The notes under the pieces are model-generated. The model had not been told where the DNA came from, ran no database searches, and saw only the letters and a list, made by a program, of their open reading frames with translations. Below are positions 44,867 through 55,058 of a stretch of 64,000 nucleotides of DNA, piece after piece. Origin of the DNA: Paraburkholderia sp. BCC1886 (GTDB lineage: Bacteria > Pseudomonadota > Gammaproteobacteria > Burkholderiales > Burkholderiaceae); NCBI RefSeq assembly GCF_900996245.1, contig NZ_CAAJGK010000011.1:124001-188000 (forward strand). Reading direction: 5' to 3'. The first letter of the stretch is position 1. Each line of letters starts with the position of its first letter. Both the position numbers and the translations under genes were made by a program.

Positions 44867-47386
44867 ATGCGCTATGCCGAATTGCTGCTCAAAGGCTATA
44901 AACGCTTGCAGCTCAATCAGGTCGAGACATTCATTCTTCGACCCACCCAGATCGTGCAGCTGATCCTGGGTACGAATGGTTCGGGCAAATCTTCCCTGCT
45001 CAGGGAATTGACACCGCTACCAGCCAACTCTGCCGATTTCGCCAAGGACGGTAAAAAGGCCATCACCATCGAAGACCGGGGACACACATACGTGTTGACC
45101 AATGACTTCGGTGCAGAGAAGAAACACAGCTTCATCAAGGACGAAGAAGAACTCAATCACGGCGGTACGGCCGCGGTCCAGAAGGAATTGGTCAAACAGG
45201 AATTCCAGATTACCAACGACACACATGAGCTGGTGACGGGGCTGGAAATCTTCACACAGATGAGTCCGTCGCGCCGTCGCGAGTGGTTCACGCAGCTCTC
45301 GGATGTCAACTACGACTATGCGATCTCACGCTACAACCGGTTGCGTGAAGAGTTCCGCAATGTGTCGGGTGCGCTGAAGCTCGACAAGAAGCAACTCGTG
45401 GTGGAGCAGTCGAAGGTCATCACGGAAGAGGAGCAGCAGCGCCTCATTCAGGAAGTCCGAGCACTGCACGTGGAGATGACCCGGCTCATTGAGATGCGCT
45501 CGCCGATCGAGCGACCCATCGAACAGGTGGATCGGGATCGACTGGCGGCCGAAGAACAGTTGCGCCTTCTCTCGGAGCGCCTCCTGCGCCTTCGAGTTGA
45601 AGCGCCAATGAGCATGGTGCGCAATGAGTGGGGCGAATTGCAGCGCGCGACGTTCGCTTCGGTCGGGGCAGTCGACCAGCACGTGGAAAACATCCGGCAT
45701 CAGATCACGGCGCAGGAAGCCGTGCTCAGCAAGAGCGTAACGGATCACGAAAAGCTCAAGGAGAATGCAGACATCCTGAAGCGCCGTGGGACCGATGGCG
45801 TGAAGTCCGTACAGCTTCGCATCACCGCGGCGCGCGAAGCCCGCGACGAGCTTCTAAAGGGGCGTCAGCTGGGGTTGGAAGGGTTCGACCCGCGCGCTGC
45901 GCTCAAAGCGCTTGATTCGGTGGACCGGACACTCGAAGGGCTGCTCATGGAGCTGCCCGTCAATGAGGATCAGCGGTTCAGTTCGGCAAAACTCAACGAG
46001 CAGCGCGAGATCTCGGGACAGGTCAAACAGCAGCGTACGGCGAAGGCCGCCGAAGTGGCGCATTGGGAAGGCAAGAAGCAGCACCTCGAACAGCACAAGG
46101 CAAACGGTCGCACCGAGTGTCCGAAATGCCACCATGTTTTCACGCAAGGGGTGAGCGAAGAAGCGTTCACCGTGCTCACCAATCAGATCGAGAAGGCGAA
46201 GGCAGAACTCCGCGGGCTCGATGAAAGGCTTGCCGGTCTGGACGAGGTGATCGGGACCAACCAGTCCTATGGTGAGCTTTTCCGGGAGGTGCAGCTGACC
46301 TTGCGCGGGACGCCGGCGCTCAGTCCATTCTGGGATCACGTCCTGGAAACGCGCTTCCTGCAGAGCGCCCCGAAGCGAGTCGTGACCTTGCTGCATGCCT
46401 TGCGGCAGGACCTCGAACTGGAACTCAAGGCGCAACGCCACATCGACGAAATCGGCGAACTCCAGAAGCTCCTCGTGCAATCCGAAGAGCTTGGCGACGC
46501 CTCGCTCGCCGAGGTGACGCAGCAACTGGGTGAGGCGTCGCTCGTCATCGAGTCGCTCACGAAGGCGCTAGCTGGTGCCCGCCAGCAGTTGCACGCGTTT
46601 CAGACGTATCGCCGTCAACTGACCGAGGCTTTTGAGCTGCAGTTCAAGATCGAACAGACGGTCAAGAGCTTTGAGACCTTCACCCACCATCAGGTGGAGA
46701 CACTGCGTCGCATGGCGATCCAGCGCTGCCTGGAGCAAACGCAGAGTGCACTTGCGCGCAAGGAAGAGATCCTCAACGTCCTCAACCAGCAAAAAGCGAT
46801 TGTGGCAAATCTCACGCTCACGATCGCGCGTCGCACGCTGGAAGAGGAAGCGCTCAAGATGACTGTGCGCGCGCTCTCGCCCACGGATGGTCTGATTGCT
46901 GATGGCCTGCTCGGTTTCATCAAGAGCTTCACGCAGCAGATGAACCAGCTGATCCGCAAGATCTGGGCGTACCCGCTGGAGATCCTGCCGTGCGGGATGA
47001 GCAGTGATCGGGGCACGGAACTCGACTACAAGTTCCCGTTGATGGTCGGCACGCGCAGCAACGTCGTTGATGACATCAAGCGCGGCAGCAGCGGGATGCA
47101 GGAGATTGTCGATCTCGCTTTCAAGGTGGTCGCGATGAAGTATCTGGGGCTCGATCACGGTGCGCTCCCCCTCGATGAGTTTGGCAAGACACTCGACATG
47201 GAGCACCGCACGACGGCCATGCAGGCGGTCAAACAACTGATGGAGACGCGTCCCTTCACACAGTTGTTTTTAATAAACCACTACTCCGAGCTTTACGGAT
47301 CGTTCACGAACGCCGAAGTCTGCGTGCTCGATTCACGCAATATCGCTGTACCGCAAACCTACAACACGCATGTGACGATGCATTAA
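44867..47386 (+). CDS. SbcC/Rad50-like SMC-type ATPase (T4 gp46-like)
   Basis: 839 aa from MRYAELLLKGYKRL, with AAGAGAG upstream. Walker A GTNGSGKSS at 35-43. Long coiled coils flank a zinc hook CPKC (Cys418 and Cys421, TECPKCHHVF). The C-terminal ATPase half has SSGMQEIVDLAFKVV (signature-like), LDEFGKTLDMEHR (Walker B-like D-E) and FLINHYSEL (H-loop). With an Mre11/SbcD nuclease such proteins process DNA ends for recombination-dependent replication. No nuclease partner gene is in the window, but the next gene is 13 nt away and may be co-expressed. Confidence 0.8.
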   Translation: MRYAELLLKGYKRLQLNQVETFILRPTQIVQLILGTNGSGKSSLLRELTPLPANSADFAKDGKKAITIEDRGHTYVLTNDFGAEKKHSFIKDEEELNHGGTAAVQKELVKQEFQITNDTHELVTGLEIFTQMSPSRRREWFTQLSDVNYDYAISRYNRLREEFRNVSGALKLDKKQLVVEQSKVITEEEQQRLIQEVRALHVEMTRLIEMRSPIERPIEQVDRDRLAAEEQLRLLSERLLRLRVEAPMSMVRNEWGELQRATFASVGAVDQHVENIRHQITAQEAVLSKSVTDHEKLKENADILKRRGTDGVKSVQLRITAAREARDELLKGRQLGLEGFDPRAALKALDSVDRTLEGLLMELPVNEDQRFSSAKLNEQREISGQVKQQRTAKAAEVAHWEGKKQHLEQHKANGRTECPKCHHVFTQGVSEEAFTVLTNQIEKAKAELRGLDERLAGLDEVIGTNQSYGELFREVQLTLRGTPALSPFWDHVLETRFLQSAPKRVVTLLHALRQDLELELKAQRHIDEIGELQKLLVQSEELGDASLAEVTQQLGEASLVIESLTKALAGARQQLHAFQTYRRQLTEAFELQFKIEQTVKSFETFTHHQVETLRRMAIQRCLEQTQSALARKEEILNVLNQQKAIVANLTLTIARRTLEEEALKMTVRALSPTDGLIADGLLGFIKSFTQQMNQLIRKIWAYPLEILPCGMSSDRGTELDYKFPLMVGTRSNVVDDIKRGSSGMQEIVDLAFKVVAMKYLGLDHGALPLDEFGKTLDMEHRTTAMQAVKQLMETRPFTQLFLINHYSELYGSFTNAEVCVLDSRNIAVPQTYNTHVTMH

Positions 47387-47399
47387 CTGAGATAGGACC

Positions 47400-48275
47400 A
47401 TGAAACACAAAGACTTGACGGAGGCACTCACCGCCCTGAACCTGCGCGCCGGTGAGTTGCAACGCGACACGCTGCGGTTAAGCCTGCGCTTGCAGAGCGA
47501 AGGGATCGAGCCCGATGCGAGCGAAGGGGTCGCCGATCGCGATGCACCGACCGCCGTGCAGCCCGGCACCGGAAGCAGCGACGGCATGGCGGAACTGATC
47601 GGCGAGATCGATCATGTGCGCACAGAGCTGTTGTCGCACACCCCCTCGGCCGAGGAAGCGCTCACCAAGGCCAAGGATATCTTCCGCAATCAGGCCGAGC
47701 GGCGCGGCCAGTCCCATCTGGTCGGTCTGATCGATAAGGTCACGCTCGACGATCTGAAGGGGCGCTTACCCGCGAGCGGCACGGTGGTGCACGGCATTCA
47801 GGACAGAAGTACTGCCGCGCCTTCGGAACCGGTCGAACCGGGTCCCACACCGATCTACGATGCGAAGTCGCTGGAGAGCACGGGACTCGAAGGCTTGATC
47901 GGTCCAGGCAGCATCTTCCTGAAAGAACTCGACAGCATGACGATCACGGGCGGGTGCGGACGTGTGGGTCTGAAGACGCCGGCGTTCTCCCAGCACTGGG
48001 ACAACGACGTTCTCACCATCGTGCAGTCGCGTCTGAAGAAGTGGCCGTCGGGCTTCTACCGCGACGAGAAGACCAAAGCCCGCCAACTGATGATCAAGAC
48101 GGAACACTTCGCGATCGTCCTCGAAGGCTTGCCGGCCAACAATGCCACGCCACAAGTCCTGTGGTTTGGTCGCGAGGGCGGTTTCCAGCCGGTGAATGCT
48201 TATCCGGTGCAGGATCGCCAGCGTGTGTTCAACCTGACCAGTATCGCGCTGCGCCAGCTGGCCGTTGAATCCTGA
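47400..48275 (+). CDS. Hypothetical protein, co-operonic with SbcC-like ATPase
   Basis: 291 aa, AGGA just upstream. Residues 1-105 are helical, and a disordered Pro/Glu-rich linker follows (~135-152). Residues ~165-291 look like a globular beta-rich domain (MTITGGCGRVGLKTPAFSQHW; VLTIVQSRLKKWPSGFYRD). No family recognised. The 13-nt spacing to the SbcC-like gene suggests a functional link. Confidence 0.5.
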   Translation: MKHKDLTEALTALNLRAGELQRDTLRLSLRLQSEGIEPDASEGVADRDAPTAVQPGTGSSDGMAELIGEIDHVRTELLSHTPSAEEALTKAKDIFRNQAERRGQSHLVGLIDKVTLDDLKGRLPASGTVVHGIQDRSTAAPSEPVEPGPTPIYDAKSLESTGLEGLIGPGSIFLKELDSMTITGGCGRVGLKTPAFSQHWDNDVLTIVQSRLKKWPSGFYRDEKTKARQLMIKTEHFAIVLEGLPANNATPQVLWFGREGGFQPVNAYPVQDRQRVFNLTSIALRQLAVES

Positions 48276-48286
48276 TCAAGCTGCCG

Positions 48287-48331
48287 TCATAGACGCCAGA
48301 GAGAGCGCAAAGCTCTCTCTGGCGCTTATGC
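48287..48331. terminator. Bidirectional hairpin terminator (CATA...TATG family)
   Basis: Perfect 13-bp stem CGCCAGAGAGAGC / GCTCTCTCTGGCG (48294-48306 and 48312-48324), loop GCAAA, CATA left and TATG right, between convergent genes. Confidence 0.85.
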
Positions 48332-48338
48332 CGTCTGG

Positions 48339-49592
48339 TTAGCTACCCGTGGTATTCAGGTCGCACCCGATCTGGAGCATGAATGCAGGGCTCAGGCACT
48401 GGGGCAACATCGGAATCCGTGCGCTACTCAACGTGGTCTGTTCCCGAGCATTCACGGTGCGCCAGAGGAAGTTATCCTTGAGCGAGTCTTCCACGGCCAG
48501 ACTCCACTGCCCGGCATCGAAAGTCGACCAATACTCCGAGACCTTTCCATACCCCAGCACGAGCGGATAGTCTGGCTTGACATAGCTCACGTATGCATTC
48601 GGCCACGGAGCAGTCTGTACCGGAACCTGGTTCGTGAAGATCTCCGTGTTATCCAGCAGCACGATAAAGGACTGCGAGAGCGTAAGCAGGGCCTCGATGG
48701 TCGCGTCGGACAACATCTCACTGACGGTGAACGCTTCCGGGTTGTTCGGGTTCGGTGTCAGCGGTAGGCTCGACAGGTCAATGAACTTCTTCGACTCGAC
48801 GTAGCGCTCAAAGAGCGGGTAGTTGTTGAAGTCGATCATGATCGATTGGGAGCCGACCAAGCGAAAGGTTTTCGTATCCAGCACATGTAGATAGCCACCG
48901 ATCACGAGCATCACGGTCTTGTCCGTCAGGTCCTGCCCGACGTTCAGATAGGCGTGGTTGCAGTAGGACTGCTCGCTCGTCTGTTTGTAGAGCATGCTGC
49001 TCGTGATCGGGATGTAGGTGAGTGCGCCCAAATCCTCGAACGAGACGATCCCCAGCTTGTTCTTCCCGCACTGCACGGCGGACTTCATGCCGTTGATCAC
49101 CCAGATACCGGTTTCATTGTCCGTCTCGAGCAGATGGAAGAAACCGTTGACCGAGACCATGCAGCTCTCAAAGAAAGTCTCGTAACTGATCCCGTCTTTC
49201 GTGAGTAACAGATCCGGCTTCGTTGCGGTGACCGCAGGACTGGAGAGCGAAGCCGTGTCCGAGATCGGCTGGATTGTGTAGCCCGCGCGGACGCCATCCT
49301 GATAGCGCGCGTATTTCGATTCGAGCGTGGGGATGGTGGTGGACGTCGGTAAGGCCGTGTTGGCCAGCGCCGTCAGGTACGCATTGAACGTTTGCGTCTG
49401 ATCCGTGATCGTCGACAGGATGTCATTTAAATCGAGGCTCACTTCCCCCGTCACGAACGGGTTGGTCAAGACCGCATAGACCTTGGAGTAGCTTTGCGAG
49501 ATGGTGAGAAACGTCATGTCGCCCAGATCAATGGCGCTCCACTGCTGGCTACCAGTGAGCGATTTTCCGATTGCGGAGACGAGCGTGTACAT
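48339..49592 (-). CDS. Virion structural protein
   Basis: 417 aa from MYTLVSAIGKSL, GAGG upstream; earlier in-frame ATG lacks a ribosome site. Beta-rich with repeated aromatic/Thr strands (MVSVNGFFHLLETDNETGIW, VMLVIGGYLHVLD). It faces the tail-fibre cluster across a divergent region and shares general composition with the baseplate proteins at 60-64 kb. No family recognised. Confidence 0.55.
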   Translation of the reverse strand: MYTLVSAIGKSLTGSQQWSAIDLGDMTFLTISQSYSKVYAVLTNPFVTGEVSLDLNDILSTITDQTQTFNAYLTALANTALPTSTTIPTLESKYARYQDGVRAGYTIQPISDTASLSSPAVTATKPDLLLTKDGISYETFFESCMVSVNGFFHLLETDNETGIWVINGMKSAVQCGKNKLGIVSFEDLGALTYIPITSSMLYKQTSEQSYCNHAYLNVGQDLTDKTVMLVIGGYLHVLDTKTFRLVGSQSIMIDFNNYPLFERYVESKKFIDLSSLPLTPNPNNPEAFTVSEMLSDATIEALLTLSQSFIVLLDNTEIFTNQVPVQTAPWPNAYVSYVKPDYPLVLGYGKVSEYWSTFDAGQWSLAVEDSLKDNFLWRTVNAREQTTLSSARIPMLPQCLSPAFMLQIGCDLNTTGS

Positions 49593-49718
49593 GGGTTTTC
49601 CTCTTCGGAAATCGAGTCTGTAGATAGCGTGTTTTCGTGCGACCCTTGATGCCGAATGCCCCTGTTTCAATGCCGTTTTATGCACTGTTAGGAGTCCCTA
49701 GCGGGCTAGAGCGGCGTA

Positions 49719-49752
49719 CATCGTATAGTCAAGTCGACACAACCATACGATG
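49719..49752. repeat. 8-bp inverted repeat in divergent promoter region
   Basis: CATCGTAT / ATACGATG, perfect, 18-nt spacer, 30 nt before the first tail-fibre gene and 127 nt from the divergent minus-strand start. It is a candidate operator; each arm includes a TATA/TATG-like core. Confidence 0.35.
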
Positions 49753-49781
49753 GGCTTTCCGGATTTTCGGGGGTTTCAAGC

Positions 49782-52070
49782 ATGACCACATCTTCAACTC
49801 TTTCGTATCCGTTCGATCCGACGGGTTCGTTGGCGTCGAATCTGATTTCGGGAGAGCAACAACAGTTGGTTGCTCAGAATTTCCGGGATCAGCACTTCAT
49901 CGTTCCGCAGTTCGCCCCGTTCTTTTCGGATTCGCTGCAGATCACGTATCAGGACACGTCCGGCACCGTCAAGACCTTGGTCGAGGGTGTCGATTATTAC
50001 GTCACGCACTGGTTTATTTCGGCGTCGCGCTCCTGTGCGATGCCGGTTTATGGCTCGATCAGTTTTATCGATACCGCCCTCGCTGGGCTTGTGTCGCTGA
50101 ACTATCAGACCGTGGGCGGCGACTGGACCGTCTCTGCCTCCCAGATCGCCACCATCCTCGCCGATACCACGGACAATCCGCGCGTCACTGCGTGGGAGCA
50201 GGTGAGTGGTACGCCGTACGCGTTCCCGCCCGAAGCGCATAGCTGGGACATCACAGACCTCGTCGGGATGAGTGATGTCGTGACAGCGCTGGGTGCTATC
50301 CAGTCCACGCTGCAAACGACCGGTGGAGCAGGCCTCGCTGCGCACGAAGCTGATCACGATAACCCTCACGTCGTGACCGCGGCACAGGTAGGGCTGGGGA
50401 ACGTCCAGAACTATGCCGTCGCCGCAGACTCCGACGGCGCCATGGGCACGTCGAGCACGCTCTACATGACGCCCGCGTCAACCGCCGCAGCCATTCAGAC
50501 GCAGGTGCTGGGACTCATCGAAGGGCACATTGCCAACTACGATAACCCGCACCAGACCGATGCGGACCAAGTGGGTCTTGGCAACGTGCAGAACTACGGC
50601 GTGGCTGCCGACAGCGATGCGGCAAGCGCCACGTCAACGACGCTCTACATGACACCGGCCACGACGGCGGTGACCGTGAACACGCTGGTGGGTAACACGT
50701 TGTCCGCGCACATCCTGGACTACGACAATCCCCACGAGACGACGGCCGACCAGGTCGGCCTCGGACTGGTGCGTAATCTCACCACGGCCACGAACGACGA
50801 CGCCGCGGCAGGGACGAGCAACGACCTGTACATGACACCCGCCACCGTGATGGCGGCCATTACCTCGACCGGTACCGCGGGCGCGCTGCAGGCGCACATC
50901 ACCAACTACGACAATCCGCATGAAACCACGGCGGATCAGGTAGGGGCGTTCTCGCAGGACGAGATCAACACGATGTTGCAGGGCTACGTGAGCACCACGG
51001 GCACCGCAGCGAATTCCACTTTGGTCTACAGCCTCACCCAGTCTGAGCTGACGTCGGCCATTCTCGCTGGCACCGCCAACAACGCGGCGAACTTCGGGGG
51101 ATTGACACCCGCACAGTGGCAGACCTACCTGCTGGGCCAGACCTCGGCGAACTCGACGCTCTTTGGCGACATGAGTGTCGACGACTGGCAGACCTACATC
51201 GCCAACGCCACTGTGGCCAACGCCACCCAGTTTAACGGGATGACGGCTTCGGCATGGACGGCGCAAATCGCCGGCATGACGGTCGCCAATGCGACGACGG
51301 TTGGTGGTCTGAGTGTAATTGCGCTGACGACGCAGATCCTCGCCGGGTCCGCGGCAAATGCGAACCTGGCTTATGGCCTCACGCAAGCGCAACTCACGAC
51401 GGCGATTCTCTCGGGCACGGCGAACAACGCCACGTCGCTGGAAAACCTCACGGTCAACCAGTTGCAGGCGCAGTTCATCACGGCGTCGAATGCACAGCTC
51501 TGGACAGCAGGCACGGCCGCGGCACAGGAAACGGTCCCCGCGAGCACGGACACAACGGACGCGACGATCTGGACCGCACTGGGCAAGCTGAACATGCCGG
51601 GCTCCGCGCAATCGCAGAAGAACTTCCCGGACGTGCAGTGGATCGTCGTTGGGGGAGAGGCGAGTACAGACACGCAAAGCGGCGCATGGCTTGTGCGCTG
51701 CTCGGTACGCGATACGACGCAGACCAATAACGTCAACCTCCAGGTGATTAGCCTGATGGGTATCAACACGACGACGACGGTCTTCGGCTACACGATCGAT
51801 AACTCGGTCGCAAACGCACCCGTACTGACCATCTGGACAAGCGCGCCTGGCGGGACCAACCCGATCACGGTGACGTCGCTCTCGGAGAACAGCAGCGAAT
51901 TCCAGGCAAGCATCGCCACGGTCGTTGCGGAGCCGAGCGGCATCGTCTACAGCACCGCCGATACGTTTGCGCTCGCCTCCGAGATGAGCAACATGCTCAC
52001 CCAGTTGACCACGGCGTTCACCGCCCTCGCCAATGCCGTCAATGGCACGAGCGACGGCACCAGCAGCTGA
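49782..52070 (+). CDS. Tail fibre/baseplate paralogue 1 with 4 NPH tail repeats
   Basis: 762 aa. Residues ~1-110 are an N-terminal domain shared with the next three genes (YPFDPTGSLASNLISGEQ, LVSLNYQTVGG). Four phage-tail-repeat units follow (HxxxxDNPHxxTxxQVG), e.g. HIANYDNPHQTDADQVG. Two of them lead into GNVQNYxVAADSD, a collar-like strand pair. A second repeat class at ~415-570 reads ANNAANFGGLTPAQWQTYL, VANATQFNGMTASAWTAQI and similar, ~25 residues each. The last ~200 residues look like a globular beta domain (SAQSQKNFPDVQWIVVGG), possibly the receptor-binding tip. Confidence 0.65.
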   Translation: MTTSSTLSYPFDPTGSLASNLISGEQQQLVAQNFRDQHFIVPQFAPFFSDSLQITYQDTSGTVKTLVEGVDYYVTHWFISASRSCAMPVYGSISFIDTALAGLVSLNYQTVGGDWTVSASQIATILADTTDNPRVTAWEQVSGTPYAFPPEAHSWDITDLVGMSDVVTALGAIQSTLQTTGGAGLAAHEADHDNPHVVTAAQVGLGNVQNYAVAADSDGAMGTSSTLYMTPASTAAAIQTQVLGLIEGHIANYDNPHQTDADQVGLGNVQNYGVAADSDAASATSTTLYMTPATTAVTVNTLVGNTLSAHILDYDNPHETTADQVGLGLVRNLTTATNDDAAAGTSNDLYMTPATVMAAITSTGTAGALQAHITNYDNPHETTADQVGAFSQDEINTMLQGYVSTTGTAANSTLVYSLTQSELTSAILAGTANNAANFGGLTPAQWQTYLLGQTSANSTLFGDMSVDDWQTYIANATVANATQFNGMTASAWTAQIAGMTVANATTVGGLSVIALTTQILAGSAANANLAYGLTQAQLTTAILSGTANNATSLENLTVNQLQAQFITASNAQLWTAGTAAAQETVPASTDTTDATIWTALGKLNMPGSAQSQKNFPDVQWIVVGGEASTDTQSGAWLVRCSVRDTTQTNNVNLQVISLMGINTTTTVFGYTIDNSVANAPVLTIWTSAPGGTNPITVTSLSENSSEFQASIATVVAEPSGIVYSTADTFALASEMSNMLTQLTTAFTALANAVNGTSDGTSS

Positions 52071-52092
52071 CCTGTAGCACAACCACCAGCGT

Positions 52093-52137
52093 AAGCGACC
52101 TGCGGGGTGCAGTACTGCCCTGCAGGTCGTCTATTCC
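52093..52137 (+). terminator. Hairpin terminator between tail fibre genes 1 and 2
   Basis: 11-bp stem GACCTGCGGGG / CCCTGCAGGTC with one G-T pair (52097-52107 and 52118-52128), followed by GTCTATTCCTT. It lacks a strong T-run, so it may be an attenuator or partial terminator. Confidence 0.5.
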
Positions 52138-52182
52138 TTGTGCTGAACCTTTCTGATTCGGCTCAAGCCGGAGTTTTAGAAC

Positions 52183-53592
52183 ATGACGACAACCGCGATC
52201 ACGCTTGCGCTGGATAAGACTGGCACGGCTGCAGCAAATCTGATCAGTAACGAGATTCAGGCGATCGGCACACGCGAGATTCGCGCGTTCCCGGTCAACT
52301 ACGGTCTTTTTTTCCGTGAATCGCTGGTAGTGACCGATGCCGCCACCGGCGCGGTGCTTACGGAAGGCACGCAGTACTACCCGACACAGATGTCATATAA
52401 GGAGTCGCTCGATTGCGGCGCCGAGATTGACTCCGTGGTGGTCATCGTTGACCAGACGGTGAGCGCCAGTGTCTCGGTGACCTATCAGGCACTGGGTGGC
52501 ATCAACAATGTCTCCCAGGTCGCGCTCGATAGCGCGATCGCGTCGCTCGATCTGAATGACGGCGCAGTGACCTGGTCGGAAGTGACGAACAAGTGGTCGA
52601 AGTATCCGGTAGCACCGCACCAGCATATTGGTGCCGATCTGTACGGGCTGGAATTCATGGTGAGTGCGCTGACGCGACTCTCCAGTTCGATCCTCATTGG
52701 GCAGGGCGCAGCACAGGCCCAGTTGCAGGACTATGCGCAGGATGTCATCGCGGAGCTGGAGGCAGCCATCGCGGCGGCCAACGCGACGCTCACCGCGCAT
52801 GAAACGAATTACGACAATCCGCACGAGACGACCGCCGAGGAGATTGGCGCGTACACGACCGAGCAGACCACGGCGGCCATTGCCCTCGAAGCAACGAACC
52901 GCACGGCAGCCGATAACGCGATCCAGACGACACTCACGCAGCACGAGGACAACGACGATAACCCGCATGAGGTGACGGCACCGATGCTAGGTGGCTATTC
53001 GACGACCCAGAGTGATGCGGCGATGGCCACGATGAAGGCGGCAGTGACCGCGAGCATTGTGGCGAACGAAACGCTGATGTCTTCGCACTTCAGCAATTAC
53101 GACAACCCTCACCAAACCACGACCACCTCGATCGGTACGTGGACAGCCAGTCAGATCACCAGCGCCATCACGGCGGCGGCGACGCCTGCGCAGGCATCGG
53201 TGACGTCGTACGAGACCAACCTGAAAGCGCACGAAGCGGACTACAGCAATCCACACGACGACACGGCCGCGGACGTCGGGACGTGGACGTACGACACGAT
53301 CGAATCGACGATTGTCACGCCGTACGCATCGCACGCGAACAACATGAGCAACCCCCATGACGTGACTTATACGGAATTGGGTGCGTACGCCACAGCGACG
53401 ATCAACAGCTCGATCTCGTCGGCCTACACAAACATCGTGAATCAGGTCACGGCGCTCAACAGTGAGCTAAGCGCGCATGAGACGAACTACAGCAATCCCC
53501 ACCAGGACACGCTGGCCAACACCGGTGCCTCGGGGTACACCGCTGCCTATCTGCAGGCGCTGATCGTCGACACGCTCCACACCCCGACTTGA
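52183..53592 (+). CDS. Tail fibre/baseplate paralogue 2 with 6 NPH tail repeats
   Basis: 469 aa. Shared N-terminal domain at ~1-110 (LALDKTGTAAANLISNEIQA ... SVSVTYQALGG), a helical spacer, then six HxxxxxNPHxxT repeats from ~residue 205 to the C-terminus (e.g. HETNYDNPHETTAEEIG). It has no separate C-terminal domain, suggesting it is a shaft or adaptor rather than a tip. Confidence 0.65.
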   Translation: MTTTAITLALDKTGTAAANLISNEIQAIGTREIRAFPVNYGLFFRESLVVTDAATGAVLTEGTQYYPTQMSYKESLDCGAEIDSVVVIVDQTVSASVSVTYQALGGINNVSQVALDSAIASLDLNDGAVTWSEVTNKWSKYPVAPHQHIGADLYGLEFMVSALTRLSSSILIGQGAAQAQLQDYAQDVIAELEAAIAAANATLTAHETNYDNPHETTAEEIGAYTTEQTTAAIALEATNRTAADNAIQTTLTQHEDNDDNPHEVTAPMLGGYSTTQSDAAMATMKAAVTASIVANETLMSSHFSNYDNPHQTTTTSIGTWTASQITSAITAAATPAQASVTSYETNLKAHEADYSNPHDDTAADVGTWTYDTIESTIVTPYASHANNMSNPHDVTYTELGAYATATINSSISSAYTNIVNQVTALNSELSAHETNYSNPHQDTLANTGASGYTAAYLQALIVDTLHTPT

Positions 53593-53613
53593 TCGCGATA
53601 TGAGAGAGATGAG

Positions 53614-55020
53614 ATGACTCGCAACATTTATCGATATCCGCTGGATGTCACCGGCACGGCGCAGAGCAACTACGTGACGGGCGAGGAGCACGCCATTGGC
53701 GTTGCACCGAATCGAGCGATTGCGCCGACCTACGGCGCGTTCTTCGATGAGAGCGTACAGATCGTTGATCTCAACACGCTCGCCACACTCAATCGCAATC
53801 AGTTCCAGTTTCAGAATCTGCACACGGAAGCCACGTCGCTGACCGGGATGGCCGTCTGGGCGATTGTGGTCATCATCGATCCGAACGTGAGCCCGAACGT
53901 CAGCTTGACGTACCAGGCATTGGGCGGTGAGCACGGCATGCCATTGGCGGCCATTGCTAACCAGATCCAGACGCTTTCAACCGATGCGCGAACAGTTGCG
54001 TTTAGCAACATCACCGACAAACCCAGTACGTACACGCCGGTGCTGCACATGCACGCGATCGGTGACACGTACGACTGGGATTACGTCGTGACGGCGCTGG
54101 AGATGTGTCTGAATGCCGTGCAGTTGGCCGAGGCTTCGACCTACGACACGACGCTCGCCTACATCGATGCGCAAGTGGCGATGCGCAATGCCGACATCGC
54201 GACGTTTCTGCAGCAGTTGAATACGCACATTGCGAATTACAACAATCCGCACCAGACGACGCTAGCGCAGGTCGATGTGTTTGCGACGACCACGGTGCAA
54301 AGCCTGATCGCACAAGAGGCAGCGAGCCGACTGGCAGAAGACACGACGCTCACCAATGAGATCGTGGCCCATGCGACGGACTACAGCAATCCGCACAAGG
54401 ACACCGCCGCAAACATCGGGGGTTACACGTCGGAAGAAGCCGATGCGAATCTCACAGCGATTTCCACTGCGCTCAATACCACGCTGACAGCAGACGCGGC
54501 AACGATGGCGGCACACGTCGCCAACGATGACAACCCGCACCAGGTGACAGCAGACCAGATTGACGGGATGAGCACGGCCGAGATTAACGCGGCAATCAGT
54601 GCAGCGATCACGCCGATCGCGACACAGCTCTCGACCGATGAGGCGTCCATGAACGCACACATCGCGAACACGGAAAACCCACACGAGTTGACCCTTGCTC
54701 AGATTGGTGCGTGGGACAGCGCTGACATTGCCACGGTCCAGAGCGAGATCAACGCGCACATCGCCAATACGAGTAACCCGCACCAGGACACCGCGGCGCT
54801 CGTGGGAACGCTGACGTCGACGCAGATCACAACGGCGATCGCCAACAACTATGTCACACCCGCTGAGAGCTCGTATCTGACGCCTCAGACAAGCAGCTTC
54901 AACGCACACGCTGCCAACACGAACAATCCGCACGGTGTCACACCCGCGCAATTGGGAGGCTGGACGTACGCGCAATGGCAGGCGGCGGTGGCGGCGCAAG
55001 TCGCGGCGCTGTCGTGGTAG
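53614..55020 (+). CDS. Tail fibre/baseplate paralogue 3 with 6 NPH tail repeats
   Basis: 468 aa. N-terminal shared domain (YPLDVTGTAQSNYVTGEEHA ... VSLTYQALGG) and six NPH repeats (e.g. HIANYNNPHQTTLAQVD, HAANTNNPHGVTPAQLG). Almost identical in length to paralogue 2 and probably derived by tandem duplication. It ends in a short WTYAQWQAAVAAQ segment like the second repeat class of paralogue 1. Confidence 0.65.
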   Translation: MTRNIYRYPLDVTGTAQSNYVTGEEHAIGVAPNRAIAPTYGAFFDESVQIVDLNTLATLNRNQFQFQNLHTEATSLTGMAVWAIVVIIDPNVSPNVSLTYQALGGEHGMPLAAIANQIQTLSTDARTVAFSNITDKPSTYTPVLHMHAIGDTYDWDYVVTALEMCLNAVQLAEASTYDTTLAYIDAQVAMRNADIATFLQQLNTHIANYNNPHQTTLAQVDVFATTTVQSLIAQEAASRLAEDTTLTNEIVAHATDYSNPHKDTAANIGGYTSEEADANLTAISTALNTTLTADAATMAAHVANDDNPHQVTADQIDGMSTAEINAAISAAITPIATQLSTDEASMNAHIANTENPHELTLAQIGAWDSADIATVQSEINAHIANTSNPHQDTAALVGTLTSTQITTAIANNYVTPAESSYLTPQTSSFNAHAANTNNPHGVTPAQLGGWTYAQWQAAVAAQVAALSW

Positions 55021-55058
55021 TGGACACGCCGCTCTAGGCGCTAACGGGATTTTTAACC

